A stretch of DNA of 55,709 nucleotides from Verrucomicrobiota bacterium (GTDB lineage: Bacteria > Verrucomicrobiota > Kiritimatiellia > SS1-B-03-39 > UBA6053), in the NCBI GenBank assembly GCA_020831625.1, contig JAFIGD010000033.1, positions 1 to 55,709 on the forward strand. Reading direction: 5' to 3'. How positions within the stretch are numbered: the first letter of the stretch is position 1; every line of letters begins with the position of its first letter. Positions 24,983 to 33,349 of the stretch are shown piece by piece. Position numbers and translations under genes: made by a program. Under the pieces are notes generated by a model. The model made no database searches. It saw only the letters and a program-made list of their open reading frames with translations, and was not told where the DNA came from.

Positions 24983-25987
24983 ATGTCCGCATATTATGGC
25001 GTGGATTCGCATGTGGGGAATACCCCGCTGATTCATTTACGAAAGCTGTCGGAACTCACGGGATGCACCATCCTGGGGAAGGCCGAATTCATGAATCCGG
25101 GCGGTTCGGTGAAGGACCGCGCGGCGCTTGGCATTATTCTGGACGCGGAGGCGCGCGGTGAACTCAAACCGGGCATGACCATTGTGGAGGGCACGGCGGG
25201 CAACACCGGGATCGGCCTGACGGTGATTGGCGCGGCGCGGGGATACCGCACGGTGATCATTATTCCGGAAACGCAGTCGGCGGAAAAAATCGAGTTGTTG
25301 CGGAATCTGGGTGCGGAGGTGATTCCGGTGCCGGCGAAGCCGTACAAAGATCCGAACCATTACACGCACATCGCCCGCCGCAAGGGGGAGGAGAACGCGG
25401 ACTGGTTCTGGGCCAACCAATTTGACAACGTGGCCAACCGCGCCGCGCATGAAAAAACCACGGGGCCGGAAATATGGGAGCAGACAAAAGGCGAAGTGAC
25501 CTCGTTTGTGGCCGCGATCGGCTCCGGCGGTACGCTGGGAGGCGTGGCTAAAGCGCTGAAGGCAAAGAATCCCGGGATTGTCACCGTTTGTGCGGATCCA
25601 CAGGGCGCGGCGATGGGCAACTGGTTTAATCACGGTCAGACGGAAGCCAGCGACGGGGACTCGAATGCGGAGGGGATCGGCCAGTCGCGGGTCACGGCCA
25701 ATGTGGAGGGGATTCCGGTGGATCACGCGTTCACGATTGATGACCAGACGGCGCTGACGATTATCCGGCACCTGAACCGCACCGAAGGTTTGTTTCTCGG
25801 TCTGTCCAGCGGCGTGAACGTGGGGGGCGCGGTTCGCCAGGCACTCAAAGGCGGTCCGGGACAGGTGATTGTGACGATTTTATGTGACACGGGCGTGAAG
25901 TATCAGTCCAAGCTGAACAACCCCGACTGGCTCGCCGCACAGAATTTGAAGGAGGATCTCCCGATTGAATCGGTGTTGGATCTGTAA
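24983..25987 (+). CDS. cysK: Cysteine synthase
   Basis: A 334-residue PLP enzyme that makes cysteine from O-acetylserine and sulfide, or S-sulfocysteine from thiosulfate. The PLP lysine is in NPGGSVKDRAA, the phosphate loop is GTAGNTGIG, and the substrate-loop text VGNTPLIHL, SGGTLGG and LSSGVN all fit. It is first in a tight three-gene run with a periplasmic rhodanese and a TsuA-like transporter. That context points to thiosulfate as a sulfur source, so CysM-type activity is possible. It has a strong ribosome site. Confidence 0.92.
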   Translation: MSAYYGVDSHVGNTPLIHLRKLSELTGCTILGKAEFMNPGGSVKDRAALGIILDAEARGELKPGMTIVEGTAGNTGIGLTVIGAARGYRTVIIIPETQSAEKIELLRNLGAEVIPVPAKPYKDPNHYTHIARRKGEENADWFWANQFDNVANRAAHEKTTGPEIWEQTKGEVTSFVAAIGSGGTLGGVAKALKAKNPGIVTVCADPQGAAMGNWFNHGQTEASDGDSNAEGIGQSRVTANVEGIPVDHAFTIDDQTALTIIRHLNRTEGLFLGLSSGVNVGGAVRQALKGGPGQVIVTILCDTGVKYQSKLNNPDWLAAQNLKEDLPIESVLDL

Positions 25988-26014
25988 ATTGAACCCCCAA
26001 AAAAGGATAAGACC

Positions 26015-26932
26015 ATGAAGTTATTCAAATTGATAACAGTACTGTCGGGCACATTGCTGTCCGGCGCGGGCCTTCAGGCCTCGGAAGCGCTGGTGACAAC
26101 CGACTGGCTGGCCAACAACCTCGAAAGCCGCGATGTGCGGGTGCTTGAGGTGAGTGTTGAGGCCGGCAAATACGAGCAGGGGCATATCCCCGGCGCCGGA
26201 AATCTGGTGTGGCACACGGATCTGGTGGACAATCCCAACCGCGACATTGTCACCCGCGAAAACTTTGAAAACCTGATGTCCCGCTTCGGTGTGACCCCGG
26301 AGACGACGGTGGTCCTGTACGGCGATCACGACAACTGGTTCGCCGCCTGGGGCGTCTGGGTTTTTCATGTCTACGGCCACACCAATGTGAAGCTGCTCGA
26401 CGGCGGCCGCCGCAAATGGGAAGCCGAACGTCGGCCCATGGACACGATGACCCCGACCTTCCGCCGCAGCGCGTATGAGGTTACCAACGTAAACGACACC
26501 CTGCGCGCGTTTCTGCCGGACGTGGTCGCCGCGGCCCGGGGCGAAAAAGACGCGGTGCTGGTGGATATCCGCACCCCGGATGAATTCAGCGGCCGGGTGA
26601 TCGCGCCCGCCGGAATTCAGGAACTGGCCATTCGCGCCGGACATGTGCCGGGCGCGGTCAATGTGCCCTGGAACACGGCGGTGAATCCGGCCGACGGCAC
26701 CCTGCTGTCCGCTGAGAATCTGCGGGATATTTACGCGCAACGCGGGATCGACGGCACCAAGCCGGTGATTGTGTATTGCCGCATTGGCGAGCGTTCCGCG
26801 CACACCTGGTTTGTGCTGAGTCAGATTCTGGGATATGACGTGCTGCAGTACGACGGCTCCTGGACGGAATACGGCAATGCCGTCGGCGTGCCGATCAACA
26901 ACCCCACCGGGACTGTCTGGACCGGTAAATAA
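26015..26932 (+). CDS. Periplasmic thiosulfate sulfurtransferase (rhodanese)
   Basis: A 305-residue two-domain rhodanese with a signal peptide (MKLFKLITVLSGTLLSG, cleavage near ALQA/S). The N-terminal domain keeps WLANNL, HIPGAG and VVLYGDHDNWFAAW but has Asp in place of the active Cys, so it is structural. The C-terminal domain has AGHVPGAVNVPW and the active loop CRIGERSAH. It starts 27 bases after cysK with AAAGGA upstream. It would move sulfur from thiosulfate in the periplasm, before uptake by the next gene product. Confidence 0.88.
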   Translation: MKLFKLITVLSGTLLSGAGLQASEALVTTDWLANNLESRDVRVLEVSVEAGKYEQGHIPGAGNLVWHTDLVDNPNRDIVTRENFENLMSRFGVTPETTVVLYGDHDNWFAAWGVWVFHVYGHTNVKLLDGGRRKWEAERRPMDTMTPTFRRSAYEVTNVNDTLRAFLPDVVAAARGEKDAVLVDIRTPDEFSGRVIAPAGIQELAIRAGHVPGAVNVPWNTAVNPADGTLLSAENLRDIYAQRGIDGTKPVIVYCRIGERSAHTWFVLSQILGYDVLQYDGSWTEYGNAVGVPINNPTGTVWTGK

Positions 26933-26945
26933 GGAAATCCCCTGA

Positions 26946-28151
26946 ATGAATCACCCCTCTGAAGCGGCTTCACGTTTTAAATTTTCGATTGTGTTGCGTT
27001 TGCTGGCGGTTCTGCTGGCGGGAGGGGGGATCTTCTGGGCCTGGCGGCTGCACGGTCACGAACTGTACGGCCGCCGGGAATCCTGGACGCTGATGTCGGG
27101 ACTGCTGTTTGGATGGACCCTGCAGCGGTCCCGCTTCTGTTTTTTCTGCATGTTGCGCGATTTTTTCTCCAAGAAAGACAGCCGCGCGGTGCTGACGGTG
27201 ATTCTGGCCCTGGCGGTGGGGGTGGTGGGGCATGTGGTGATTTTCGGGGCCTGGATTCCGGACGCGACTGCGGGTCATTTGCCCCCGCGGGCCCACATTG
27301 GACCTGTCAGCTGGGTGCTGATTCTGGGGGGAGTGGTGTTTGGCATGGGCATGTCTTTTTCCGGCTCGTGCATCAGCGCGCATTTTTATCGCATCGGCGA
27401 GGGCTCGCCCTTGTCGCCGGTCGCCTTGATCGGCGCGTTGGGCGGGGTGATTCTGGCGCTGCGCTCCTGGAATTTTTTCTATTTGCGCACGCTGATCGAC
27501 GCGCCGATTCCGTGGATACCCGCCTGGGGCGGATTTTCGCTGAGTCTGGTCCTGGCCCTGATGATTCTGGCCGCGCTGGCCCTTTGGCTGATGCGCTGGG
27601 TTCCGGTTTCCTCAGAGACGCGTGAGAAACTGACCGTCAAAGGGCTTGCGGACCGTGTTTTTGTGAAATTCTGGTCCGGCTGGGCCGGCGGCATTCTGGT
27701 GGGGCTGATTTCGACCTTCGCGCTGTTCCGCGCCAATCCGCTGGGCGTCACGGCGGAAATGAACCGGATCGCCCGCAATCTCGGGGCGCGGTTTGAGTGG
27801 CTGCCGACGCGTCTGGAGGGTCTGGACAGCTTCCGGGGCTGCCGCACCGAGCTGGATGCCGGAATGTTCACGCCGAATGCCCTGTTTGTGATCGCGATTG
27901 TGATGGGCGGTTTCATCGGCGCACTGGGCATGGGGGAATGGTCGCTTTCCAAACCGAAGCCGAAGGCGTATCCGCTGGCGCTGGCCGGCGGGGTGATGCT
28001 CGGCTGGGGCAGCACCCTGGCCTTTGGCTGCAGTATCGGAACCCTGCTGTCCGGCATTCACGCCGGAGCCCTGTCCGGCTGGGTGTTTCTCGCAGCCATG
28101 ATCGTCGGCGTGTATGTCACCCTGCCGGTCCGCAACTGGGCGGAGCGGTGA
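26946..28151 (+). CDS. YeeE/YedE (TsuA-like) thiosulfate transporter
   Basis: A 401-residue membrane protein with about nine to ten helices. The conserved Cys motifs of the family are seen: SRFCFFCMLRDFF near 58, FSGSCISAHFYRIGEGS near 138 and AFGCSIGTLLSG near 360. Such Cys residues line the thiosulfate path in TsuA. It starts 13 bases after the rhodanese stop and is the last gene of the cysK operon. The conserved loops and the rhodanese neighbour make thiosulfate the most likely substrate. Confidence 0.85.
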   Translation: MNHPSEAASRFKFSIVLRLLAVLLAGGGIFWAWRLHGHELYGRRESWTLMSGLLFGWTLQRSRFCFFCMLRDFFSKKDSRAVLTVILALAVGVVGHVVIFGAWIPDATAGHLPPRAHIGPVSWVLILGGVVFGMGMSFSGSCISAHFYRIGEGSPLSPVALIGALGGVILALRSWNFFYLRTLIDAPIPWIPAWGGFSLSLVLALMILAALALWLMRWVPVSSETREKLTVKGLADRVFVKFWSGWAGGILVGLISTFALFRANPLGVTAEMNRIARNLGARFEWLPTRLEGLDSFRGCRTELDAGMFTPNALFVIAIVMGGFIGALGMGEWSLSKPKPKAYPLALAGGVMLGWGSTLAFGCSIGTLLSGIHAGALSGWVFLAAMIVGVYVTLPVRNWAER

Positions 28152-28164
28152 TCCCCGTTTAAGG

Positions 28165-28193
28165 TTGTCAGGGGCCTCCGGGTTTCGTAACGT
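28165..28193 (+). promoter_or_regulatory. Candidate promoter of the ECF sigma gene
   Basis: TTGTCA (28165-28170), a 17-base spacer and TAACGT (28188-28193). The predicted start, near 28200, is adjacent to the ATG at 28201, so the message may be leaderless. Confidence 0.4.
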
Positions 28194-28200
28194 GGCGCTT

Positions 28201-28770
28201 ATGAGTAGAACCCTGGACCCGATGAAATGGCTGGATGATCACGGTGACATCCTTTACCGCTATGCGCTGGCCCGCACCCGGAATCCGGAACTTGCGGAGG
28301 ATTTGGTTCAGGACACCTTTCTGGCGGCGCTTAAAGGCGCGGAAAGTTTTTCGGGGCGCTCCGAGGAGCGCACCTGGCTGGTCGGGATTCTGAAGCACAA
28401 GATGATCGATTACTTCCGCAAGCACCGGCGTGAATCGCTCGCGGACGATCTTGAAACGCGCGATCATGATCCGCATGCGTATCTCGACCGCAAAGGCCAC
28501 TGGAAGGTCGGACAGTCCGAATGGATCACCCAGCCCGAAAAAGCCTATGAGCGCAAAGAGTTCTGGGAAGTGCTCAACGGCTGTATGGACCACCTGAACG
28601 ACCGGCTCAAAGCGGTGTTCGTGCTCCGGGAACTGGAGCAGAAAAACGCCGAGGAGATCTGCAAACAGCTCGATATCAGCTCCTCCAACCTCTGGGTCAT
28701 GCTGCACCGGGCCCGCCTGCAACTTAAAACCTGCATGGAAGTCAATTGGCTCCAGCGCAAACCGGAATAA
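28201..28770 (+). CDS. ECF-type RNA polymerase sigma factor
   Basis: A 189-residue sigma-70 family protein. Region 2 (ILYRYALARTRNPELAEDLVQDTF, RTWLVGILKHKMIDYFRKHRRE) and region 4 (LKAVFVLRELEQKNAEEICKQLDISSSNLWVMLHRARLQLK) are complete, with a linker of about 60 residues between. This pattern matches a subgroup that usually has an anti-sigma zinc-finger gene immediately after. Here the next gene is a methyltransferase, 2 bases after the stop, and no anti-sigma gene is seen. The trigger and regulon are unknown. Confidence 0.88.
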   Translation: MSRTLDPMKWLDDHGDILYRYALARTRNPELAEDLVQDTFLAALKGAESFSGRSEERTWLVGILKHKMIDYFRKHRRESLADDLETRDHDPHAYLDRKGHWKVGQSEWITQPEKAYERKEFWEVLNGCMDHLNDRLKAVFVLRELEQKNAEEICKQLDISSSNLWVMLHRARLQLKTCMEVNWLQRKPE

Positions 28771-28772
28771 CC

Positions 28773-29582
28773 ATGGACGACTTTAACGGTTTCACCGCCC
28801 GCACCGCCCGGTATTGGGACGAACTGGCAAACGACTATCAAAAATCCACCACGATTTCCGTGAAGGATTTTCATTACGGTCCGCTGCTGCCCGGGGACAG
28901 CGAACTGAATCTGCTGCCCAAACCGCTGACGGGGACGCGCTGCCTGGAACTCGGCTGCGGCGCCGCGCAAAACAGTGTGTACCTCGCCCGCAAAGGCGCG
29001 GAATGCGTGGCGGTGGATGTGAGCCGGGAGCAGCTCAACCACGCCGAAAAACTGGCCGACGGCTACGGGGTGAGCCTGGATTTACAGCTTCTCGATATGG
29101 AGGCGCTGCCGGAGGAACTCGGGACGTTTGATCTCATTCATTCGGCCTACGGGGTTCCCTTTGCGGCGAATCCCGAGGCGCTCATCCGGCGCTGCGCGGA
29201 GTTGCTTCGGCCCGGTGGGGTGCTGCTGTTCAGTCTGGGGCATCCCGTGTACGCGGGCGAATGGACGGAGCTGGACGAGGAGGAGCGGGGAATATTCCTG
29301 ACCAGTTATTTTGATCCCACTCCGGATGTCCGGGAAGGGGAGGGCGAGGAGGCGGTGGTTTGCGCCCGCGCCTATCCGGTCTCCGAAGGCGTTGAATGGA
29401 TTCTGCGCGCCGGCCTCCGCCTCACCGCGCTGCGCGAACCCGCCGCCCTGCCGGTCCATCAGATGGAGCGGGAAGAGCGCCGTAAACGCGTGCCGTATTA
29501 CAGTCCCGAATGGGCGGAACAGGTCTTCGAAATGCAACGTTTCCCGATCGTCAATATCCTGAGAGCGGAGAAGGCGGTTTAA
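28773..29582 (+). CDS. SAM-dependent methyltransferase
   Basis: A 269-residue class I methyltransferase. Motif I is CLELGCGAAQNSVYLA (near 57-72), motif II includes VAVDVSREQL, and motif IV is GTFDLIHSAYGVPF followed by LLRPGGVLLFSLGHPV. The start at 28773 lies 2 bases after the sigma-factor stop, so it is probably translated with it. The substrate is unknown; it may be the sigma factor's main target or its modulator. The 3' end overlaps the convergent outer-membrane gene by 4 bases. Confidence 0.8.
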   Translation: MDDFNGFTARTARYWDELANDYQKSTTISVKDFHYGPLLPGDSELNLLPKPLTGTRCLELGCGAAQNSVYLARKGAECVAVDVSREQLNHAEKLADGYGVSLDLQLLDMEALPEELGTFDLIHSAYGVPFAANPEALIRRCAELLRPGGVLLFSLGHPVYAGEWTELDEEERGIFLTSYFDPTPDVREGEGEEAVVCARAYPVSEGVEWILRAGLRLTALREPAALPVHQMEREERRKRVPYYSPEWAEQVFEMQRFPIVNILRAEKAV

Positions 29583-30334
29583 AACAGATACGAAACCGTC
29601 ACAATAGACGTCAACCGGCCTTTGTCTGAGACGAGGGGGCTGTCGGTCCAGCTGGAGTCGAGCCATTCGTAGCGGAGGCCGGCGGTGGCCAGCCAGCGTT
29701 CGGAAAAGCGGTACATCGCCATGCCGGAGAGATAGGGATGGACGGAGACATCGGGGCGGTACCGCGGACGGTCCTCGCGGGCCTGGGCTTCGGAGACCGC
29801 CACCCGGTCGCGGGTCCACAGTTTGTCCTGAAACCGAACGCCGCCGGAAACACTGCCGGAAAGGGGCAGGAAGGGGCGGCCGATCCGCCGGGTGACCCCC
29901 AGCACCGATTCCACTCCGTCATGGGCTCCGAACACATCGCGGTCGGCGCTGAGGCTGACGCTCCAGTCCGGATTCAAATTCCGCTGCACGCCCAGGCCCA
30001 GAAGCAGGGTGGTGCTTCGGTCGCCCATGCCTTCCAGAAACGTGGAGTCGTCCTCGTCAAAGGCGCCGAAATCCACCTGACCTCTGAGCCAGAGGTGCCA
30101 ATCCGAAACCGTGGCTGCGCGGTACCGGAGGAACGGGCCGTACCATTCCAGCGTCTGGCTCCGATACGATACAAACGGGAGCACCCGGGTTTTGCCCGTG
30201 GCCCCCCGGTAGGGTTGGGAATCCGTGGTCGCAAAAACGCCCCCCGACCAGGGCCGGGGGGCGGGAGGCTGCGCGGTCAACGGAAGACCAGCAACGAGAC
30301 TTAGGACGATACAAAGAAGAAAATGAATTCGCAT
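29579..30334 (-). CDS. MipA/OmpV-like outer membrane protein
   Basis: A 251-residue protein with a signal peptide (about 1-21, ending LTA). It consists of alternating amphipathic beta strands and ends in the aromatic YLF, as outer membrane barrels do. Text such as GGVFATTDSQPYRGATGKTRVLPFVSYRS and LFLP-type strands fits the MipA/OmpV family, which scaffolds murein synthesis or responds to envelope stress. It lies convergent with the methyltransferase and next to an exported lipoprotein. Confidence 0.7.
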   Translation of the reverse strand: MRIHFLLCIVLSLVAGLPLTAQPPAPRPWSGGVFATTDSQPYRGATGKTRVLPFVSYRSQTLEWYGPFLRYRAATVSDWHLWLRGQVDFGAFDEDDSTFLEGMGDRSTTLLLGLGVQRNLNPDWSVSLSADRDVFGAHDGVESVLGVTRRIGRPFLPLSGSVSGGVRFQDKLWTRDRVAVSEAQAREDRPRYRPDVSVHPYLSGMAMYRFSERWLATAGLRYEWLDSSWTDSPLVSDKGRLTSIVTVSYLF

Positions 30335-30364
30335 ATTGTTTGAATCGTCCTCAAGAGCGGGAGC

Positions 30365-31267
30365 TTACATTCCGCCCATCATCATGCCCATCAATCCGCC
30401 GAGGACCGCGTTGAATTCCTCCTGATTCCGGGCGTTCAGCAATTGATCCAGGATTCCGTTGGCCATGGAGGTCATCATCATCACCTGCGATTTCTGTTGC
30501 GGATCAATGGTGCCCATATTTGCAACTCCGGCCCGCATTTCCTGAATCATCTCCGTCCAGTCATCGGCCAGATCTTTGGGAATCCATTTACCCTCGACGC
30601 GGACAAAGTCCACATCCTCGGGTTCCTCATCCGGCGTGGAGATCCGCACCACGGCCTGATCGCCGTCCTGAGACACCAGCTCGGCCTCCATGTTTGCGAA
30701 GACTTCTTTGATTTCGCCCGGATCGCCAAAGCCGGGAAGGTTGGGAAGGTTGGGGCCACTGCCCTGCATCTCATCGGCAGCCTTCATGAGATCGGCGCCG
30801 GTGGTGGAGAGGATCCGGCCCAGATCCGCGTTGCGGAGCTTGTTCAGATCCATGAGATCGCTTTGCTTCAAAATCGAAAAGAGTTTGACCGCCTGGTCGT
30901 AATCCTTTTCGATCGCCTCGCGGCCGCCCATCATCGCGGCCATGTCACTGGCAAGAAAGAACCGCTTCTGTTTACGGAGCACTTCCTCCAGTTTGCTCAG
31001 CGTGCCGGTGCCCGCGGACCAGATCTCCTCATCCATGGCGGAGGCGAAATTGCGGACCACACCGTTCAAATCCGCCTGGAAGCTTTCGGGCAGCATGTGC
31101 CAGGCACCGCTGGGATCATTGTTTTCGATCGATTTCGCGACATTCAGGATGGCCTGATCCGGCGTGTCGGCCGGGGGCGGCGGAGCGCCGGCTTTGTCTC
31201 TCCGGCCGCAGCCGGAAATTAGTAATGCGGAAATCAGGAGCGGAAAATATTTCAGGGGTTTTGTCAT
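30365..31267 (-). CDS. Lipoprotein of unknown function
   Basis: A 300-residue lipoprotein: the signal ends in LLISG-C (Cys20), the lipobox. A short Pro-rich linker is followed by a mostly helical, acidic domain with NVAKSIENNDPSGAWHMLPESF and a VFANMEAELVSQDGDQAVVRIS strand region, then a Met-rich C-terminus (MMMTSMANGIL, GLMGMMMGGM). No known family. It starts from the divergent region 31268-31539. Confidence 0.7.
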   Translation of the reverse strand: MTKPLKYFPLLISALLISGCGRRDKAGAPPPPADTPDQAILNVAKSIENNDPSGAWHMLPESFQADLNGVVRNFASAMDEEIWSAGTGTLSKLEEVLRKQKRFFLASDMAAMMGGREAIEKDYDQAVKLFSILKQSDLMDLNKLRNADLGRILSTTGADLMKAADEMQGSGPNLPNLPGFGDPGEIKEVFANMEAELVSQDGDQAVVRISTPDEEPEDVDFVRVEGKWIPKDLADDWTEMIQEMRAGVANMGTIDPQQKSQVMMMTSMANGILDQLLNARNQEEFNAVLGGLMGMMMGGM

Positions 31268-31337
31268 GGTGATATCCTCTTAGGGTGTAGGGTCGGTACA
31301 GTGTTGAAGTTAAACTCCTAAACATTTGACGCATCCA

Positions 31338-31438
31338 GTGCAACCCCGGAAACGAAAATCATCCGAAAAAACCTTTTCCGAGGTTCGGAAAAGTGCCCGG
31401 TGCTTTTTCCGAACGTCGGAAAAGGAATTCGGTTGCAC
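31338..31438. repeat. Paired TTTTCCGA/TCGGAAAA hairpins, copy B, with flanking inverted repeat
   Basis: Two perfect 8-bp hairpins: TTTTCCGA-GGT-TCGGAAAA (31374-31392) and TTTTCCGA-ACG-TCGGAAAA (31405-31423), 31 bases apart. They are enclosed by GTGCAACC (31338-31345) and GGTTGCAC (31431-31438), an 8-bp inverted repeat. The whole lies between two divergent genes (lipoprotein and exported protein), so it could be a regulatory site rather than a transposon trace. Confidence 0.85.
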
Positions 31439-31539
31439 GAAGGGTTTACTGTCAACCCCTCCGAGCCTTGCTTCCGGCACGTCTTCGCAGGATAGTGATC
31501 GTTTAAGAAGGCGTTTACACCCCGTTCTGGAGACTTGTT

Positions 31540-32124
31540 ATGAAATGGTTCTTACGTTTAGGATTGATCTGTCTGGCCGGCGCGGCTTCATCCGGCGCTG
31601 AGTCGCTGGTCAAAAATTTTGACATGGCCGAAGTCGGCGATCACGGCTATCCCGCCGAATGGCATATCTCGCATCCGGTTCATTTGGAGCGGAATAATAC
31701 TCAGGCCGTCCGGGAAATGGTGACGGAGGGACAGAACACGTTCCCGGTGTTGAGGATCATCAAACCCGATTCAAACGACAATGTGGGGCTGGGCAGTCAG
31801 GAAATCGAGATCCCGGAAGGCACGGCCGCGATTTTTATTCAAGCCCGGATGCGGGCCGTGAATGTAACGTATGGCTCCAAATTCTGGCATGCTCCGGGCG
31901 TGGGGCTGTCGTTCCTTTATGACGACGGACGAAGCCGCTCCGGCAGTTTGGATCAATGGTTGAAGGTTCCGGAAGGGGATTCGGGCTGGGTGCTCTATGA
32001 GGTCACGATTCCGGTGACCGATAACGCGCCGAGAGCCAGTGTCGCGGTGGTCGCGCATGAATGGACCGGGATTTTAGACATCGACTGGATTCTGGTGCGG
32101 GCTGTTCCCGAAAACGGAGAATGA
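31540..32124 (+). CDS. Exported protein of unknown function
   Basis: A 194-residue protein with a signal peptide (MKWFLRLGLICLAGAASSGA, cleavage near SGA/ES). The mature part is beta-rich with a galactose-binding-like look: NFDMAEVGDHGYPAEWHIS, FPVLRIIKPDSNDNVGLGSQEIEIPEG and TAAIFIQARMRA. This layout is common in carbohydrate-binding modules of exported PVC proteins; the assignment is weak. GGAGA lies before the start. The HAD phosphatase begins 33 bases after its stop. Confidence 0.6.
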   Translation: MKWFLRLGLICLAGAASSGAESLVKNFDMAEVGDHGYPAEWHISHPVHLERNNTQAVREMVTEGQNTFPVLRIIKPDSNDNVGLGSQEIEIPEGTAAIFIQARMRAVNVTYGSKFWHAPGVGLSFLYDDGRSRSGSLDQWLKVPEGDSGWVLYEVTIPVTDNAPRASVAVVAHEWTGILDIDWILVRAVPENGE

Positions 32125-32156
32125 TCCTCACCGGAAATTTTTTCCATAAGAAGAGT

Positions 32157-32843
32157 ATGAAAGAAATCGCAGATTGTCCGGCGGCGGTTCGCGGCGTCAT
32201 TTTTGATATGGACGGGGTTTTGTGTGATTCGGAGCCGTTGATTGCGGAGGCCGCCTGCCGGATGTTTTCGGAGACGTATGGTGTGGAGGCGGTGCCGTTG
32301 GATTTTGAGCCGTTCATCGGCACCGGGGAAGACCGCTTTCTGGGGGGAGTGGCGGAAAAATACGGGGTGACGCTTTCTCCGGCCCGCGATAAACAGCGGA
32401 CCTACGCGCTTTATTTGGAAATGATCGTCGGCCGCCTGCAGCCGGTGGCGGGTGCGGTGGCGTTTGTGAAGCACTGCCGGGCCCTCGGAAAAAAGATCGC
32501 GGTGGCGACCAGTGCCGACAAAATTAAAATGGACGGAAACCTGAAGGAAATCGGCCTGCCCCCTTCCTTTTTCGATGTGTGTGTGACCGGGGATGATGTC
32601 CAACGGAAAAAGCCGGACCCCGAGACCTTTTTGAATGCCGCCGCGCGCCTGGGCCTGCCCACGGCGGATTGTCTGGTGGTCGAGGATGCGGTGAACGGAG
32701 TGCGGGCGGCGAAAGCGGCCGGGTGTGTTTGTTTGGCGTTGACCACCAGTCTTTCCGAAGCGGCACTGCGGGCTGCCGGTGCGGATGCGGTCCGGACCGA
32801 TTTCAGGTCATTTTTTGAGTGTGACATCCATCGCAACGCATGA
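32157..32843 (+). CDS. HAD-superfamily phosphatase, beta-phosphoglucomutase-like
   Basis: A 228-residue HAD hydrolase. The nucleophile motif is FDMDGVLCDSEP (16-27), motif II is VATSADK and motif III/IV are KKPDPETF and VVEDAVNGV. A helical cap follows the first motif. The order and cap type resemble beta-phosphoglucomutases and related phosphosugar phosphatases. It is cytoplasmic. The GTG of the orphan antitoxin gene lies within its last 23 bases. Confidence 0.85.
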   Translation: MKEIADCPAAVRGVIFDMDGVLCDSEPLIAEAACRMFSETYGVEAVPLDFEPFIGTGEDRFLGGVAEKYGVTLSPARDKQRTYALYLEMIVGRLQPVAGAVAFVKHCRALGKKIAVATSADKIKMDGNLKEIGLPPSFFDVCVTGDDVQRKKPDPETFLNAAARLGLPTADCLVVEDAVNGVRAAKAAGCVCLALTTSLSEAALRAAGADAVRTDFRSFFECDIHRNA

Positions 32844-33069
32844 AGCAAAGACACATTTATCCAAGTATTTGGATCGTGTGCAACATGGAGAAACCATCAT
32901 CATTACCCGGGGAAGGAAGCCCATGGCGAAACTGGTGCCTTTTGATGAGCCTCCTCCCGTAAACATTCCGAAAGTGGGCGAAATGCTGGATAAACCTGTT
33001 GAAATCTCCTCAGTTCGGACCGCAAACTGCGCGCCCTGGGAGCGAATGTGGTTTGGGAGTAAGATGTGA
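32821..33069 (+). CDS. Orphan Phd/YefM-type antitoxin, possibly frameshifted
   Basis: An 82-residue protein from a GTG overlapping the HAD stop. SIATHEAKTHLSKYLDRVQ and GETIIITRGRKPMAKLVPF are the Phd/YefM DNA-binding fold. The tail after EISS is odd (Cys-, Trp-rich, ending FGSKM). In the frame starting at 33015 the same DNA reads SDRKLRALGANVVWE then TAA (33060-33062), a charged and amphipathic tail like those of intact antitoxins. A one-base shift near 33007-33014 would explain this. No PIN or RelE toxin follows, so this is an orphan or decayed module. Confidence 0.6.
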   Translation: MTSIATHEAKTHLSKYLDRVQHGETIIITRGRKPMAKLVPFDEPPPVNIPKVGEMLDKPVEISSVRTANCAPWERMWFGSKM

Positions 33070-33297
33070 GTGTGAGTTAAAAGGCAAGATACGGGCTTGC
33101 CTGTATTGCGTAGGAATCTCATTTCGGGATCCGGATAAAACCACCCCAAGCACGGGACAAGACCGCTGGCTGTTGTGTGTTCAGTCCCGTGCCATGATGT
33201 TTTTTTTGGGCGTTTCCCTGGATGAGATGTCTGCGCGGCCCGGGACAAGCCCGGCCTTGCTCTCTTAAATTAACAGGTATTTTAAAGATGGCGGTAC
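33070..33297. repeat. Intergenic region with CGGGACAAG repeats
   Basis: GCACGGGAC (33150-33158) pairs with GTCCCGTGC (33184-33192), a 9-bp inverted repeat. A second hairpin, CCGGG-ACAAG-CCCGG, is at 33240-33254. Both contain CGGGACAAG. No coding sequence is convincing. These look like dispersed repeats inserted after a decayed toxin-antitoxin unit. Confidence 0.5.
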
Positions 33298-33330
33298 AAA
33301 AAAACGCCGGTCGGTTGACCGGCGTTTTTT
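33298..33330. terminator. Bidirectional rho-independent terminator
   Basis: A 12-bp stem AAAACGCCGGTC/GACCGGCGTTTT with loop GGTT (33301-33328) is flanked by A and T runs on both strands. It sits just 3' of pntB (leftward) and ends transcription from either side. Confidence 0.9.
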
Positions 33331-33349
33331 GATTTAAGGATTCGAAGGC

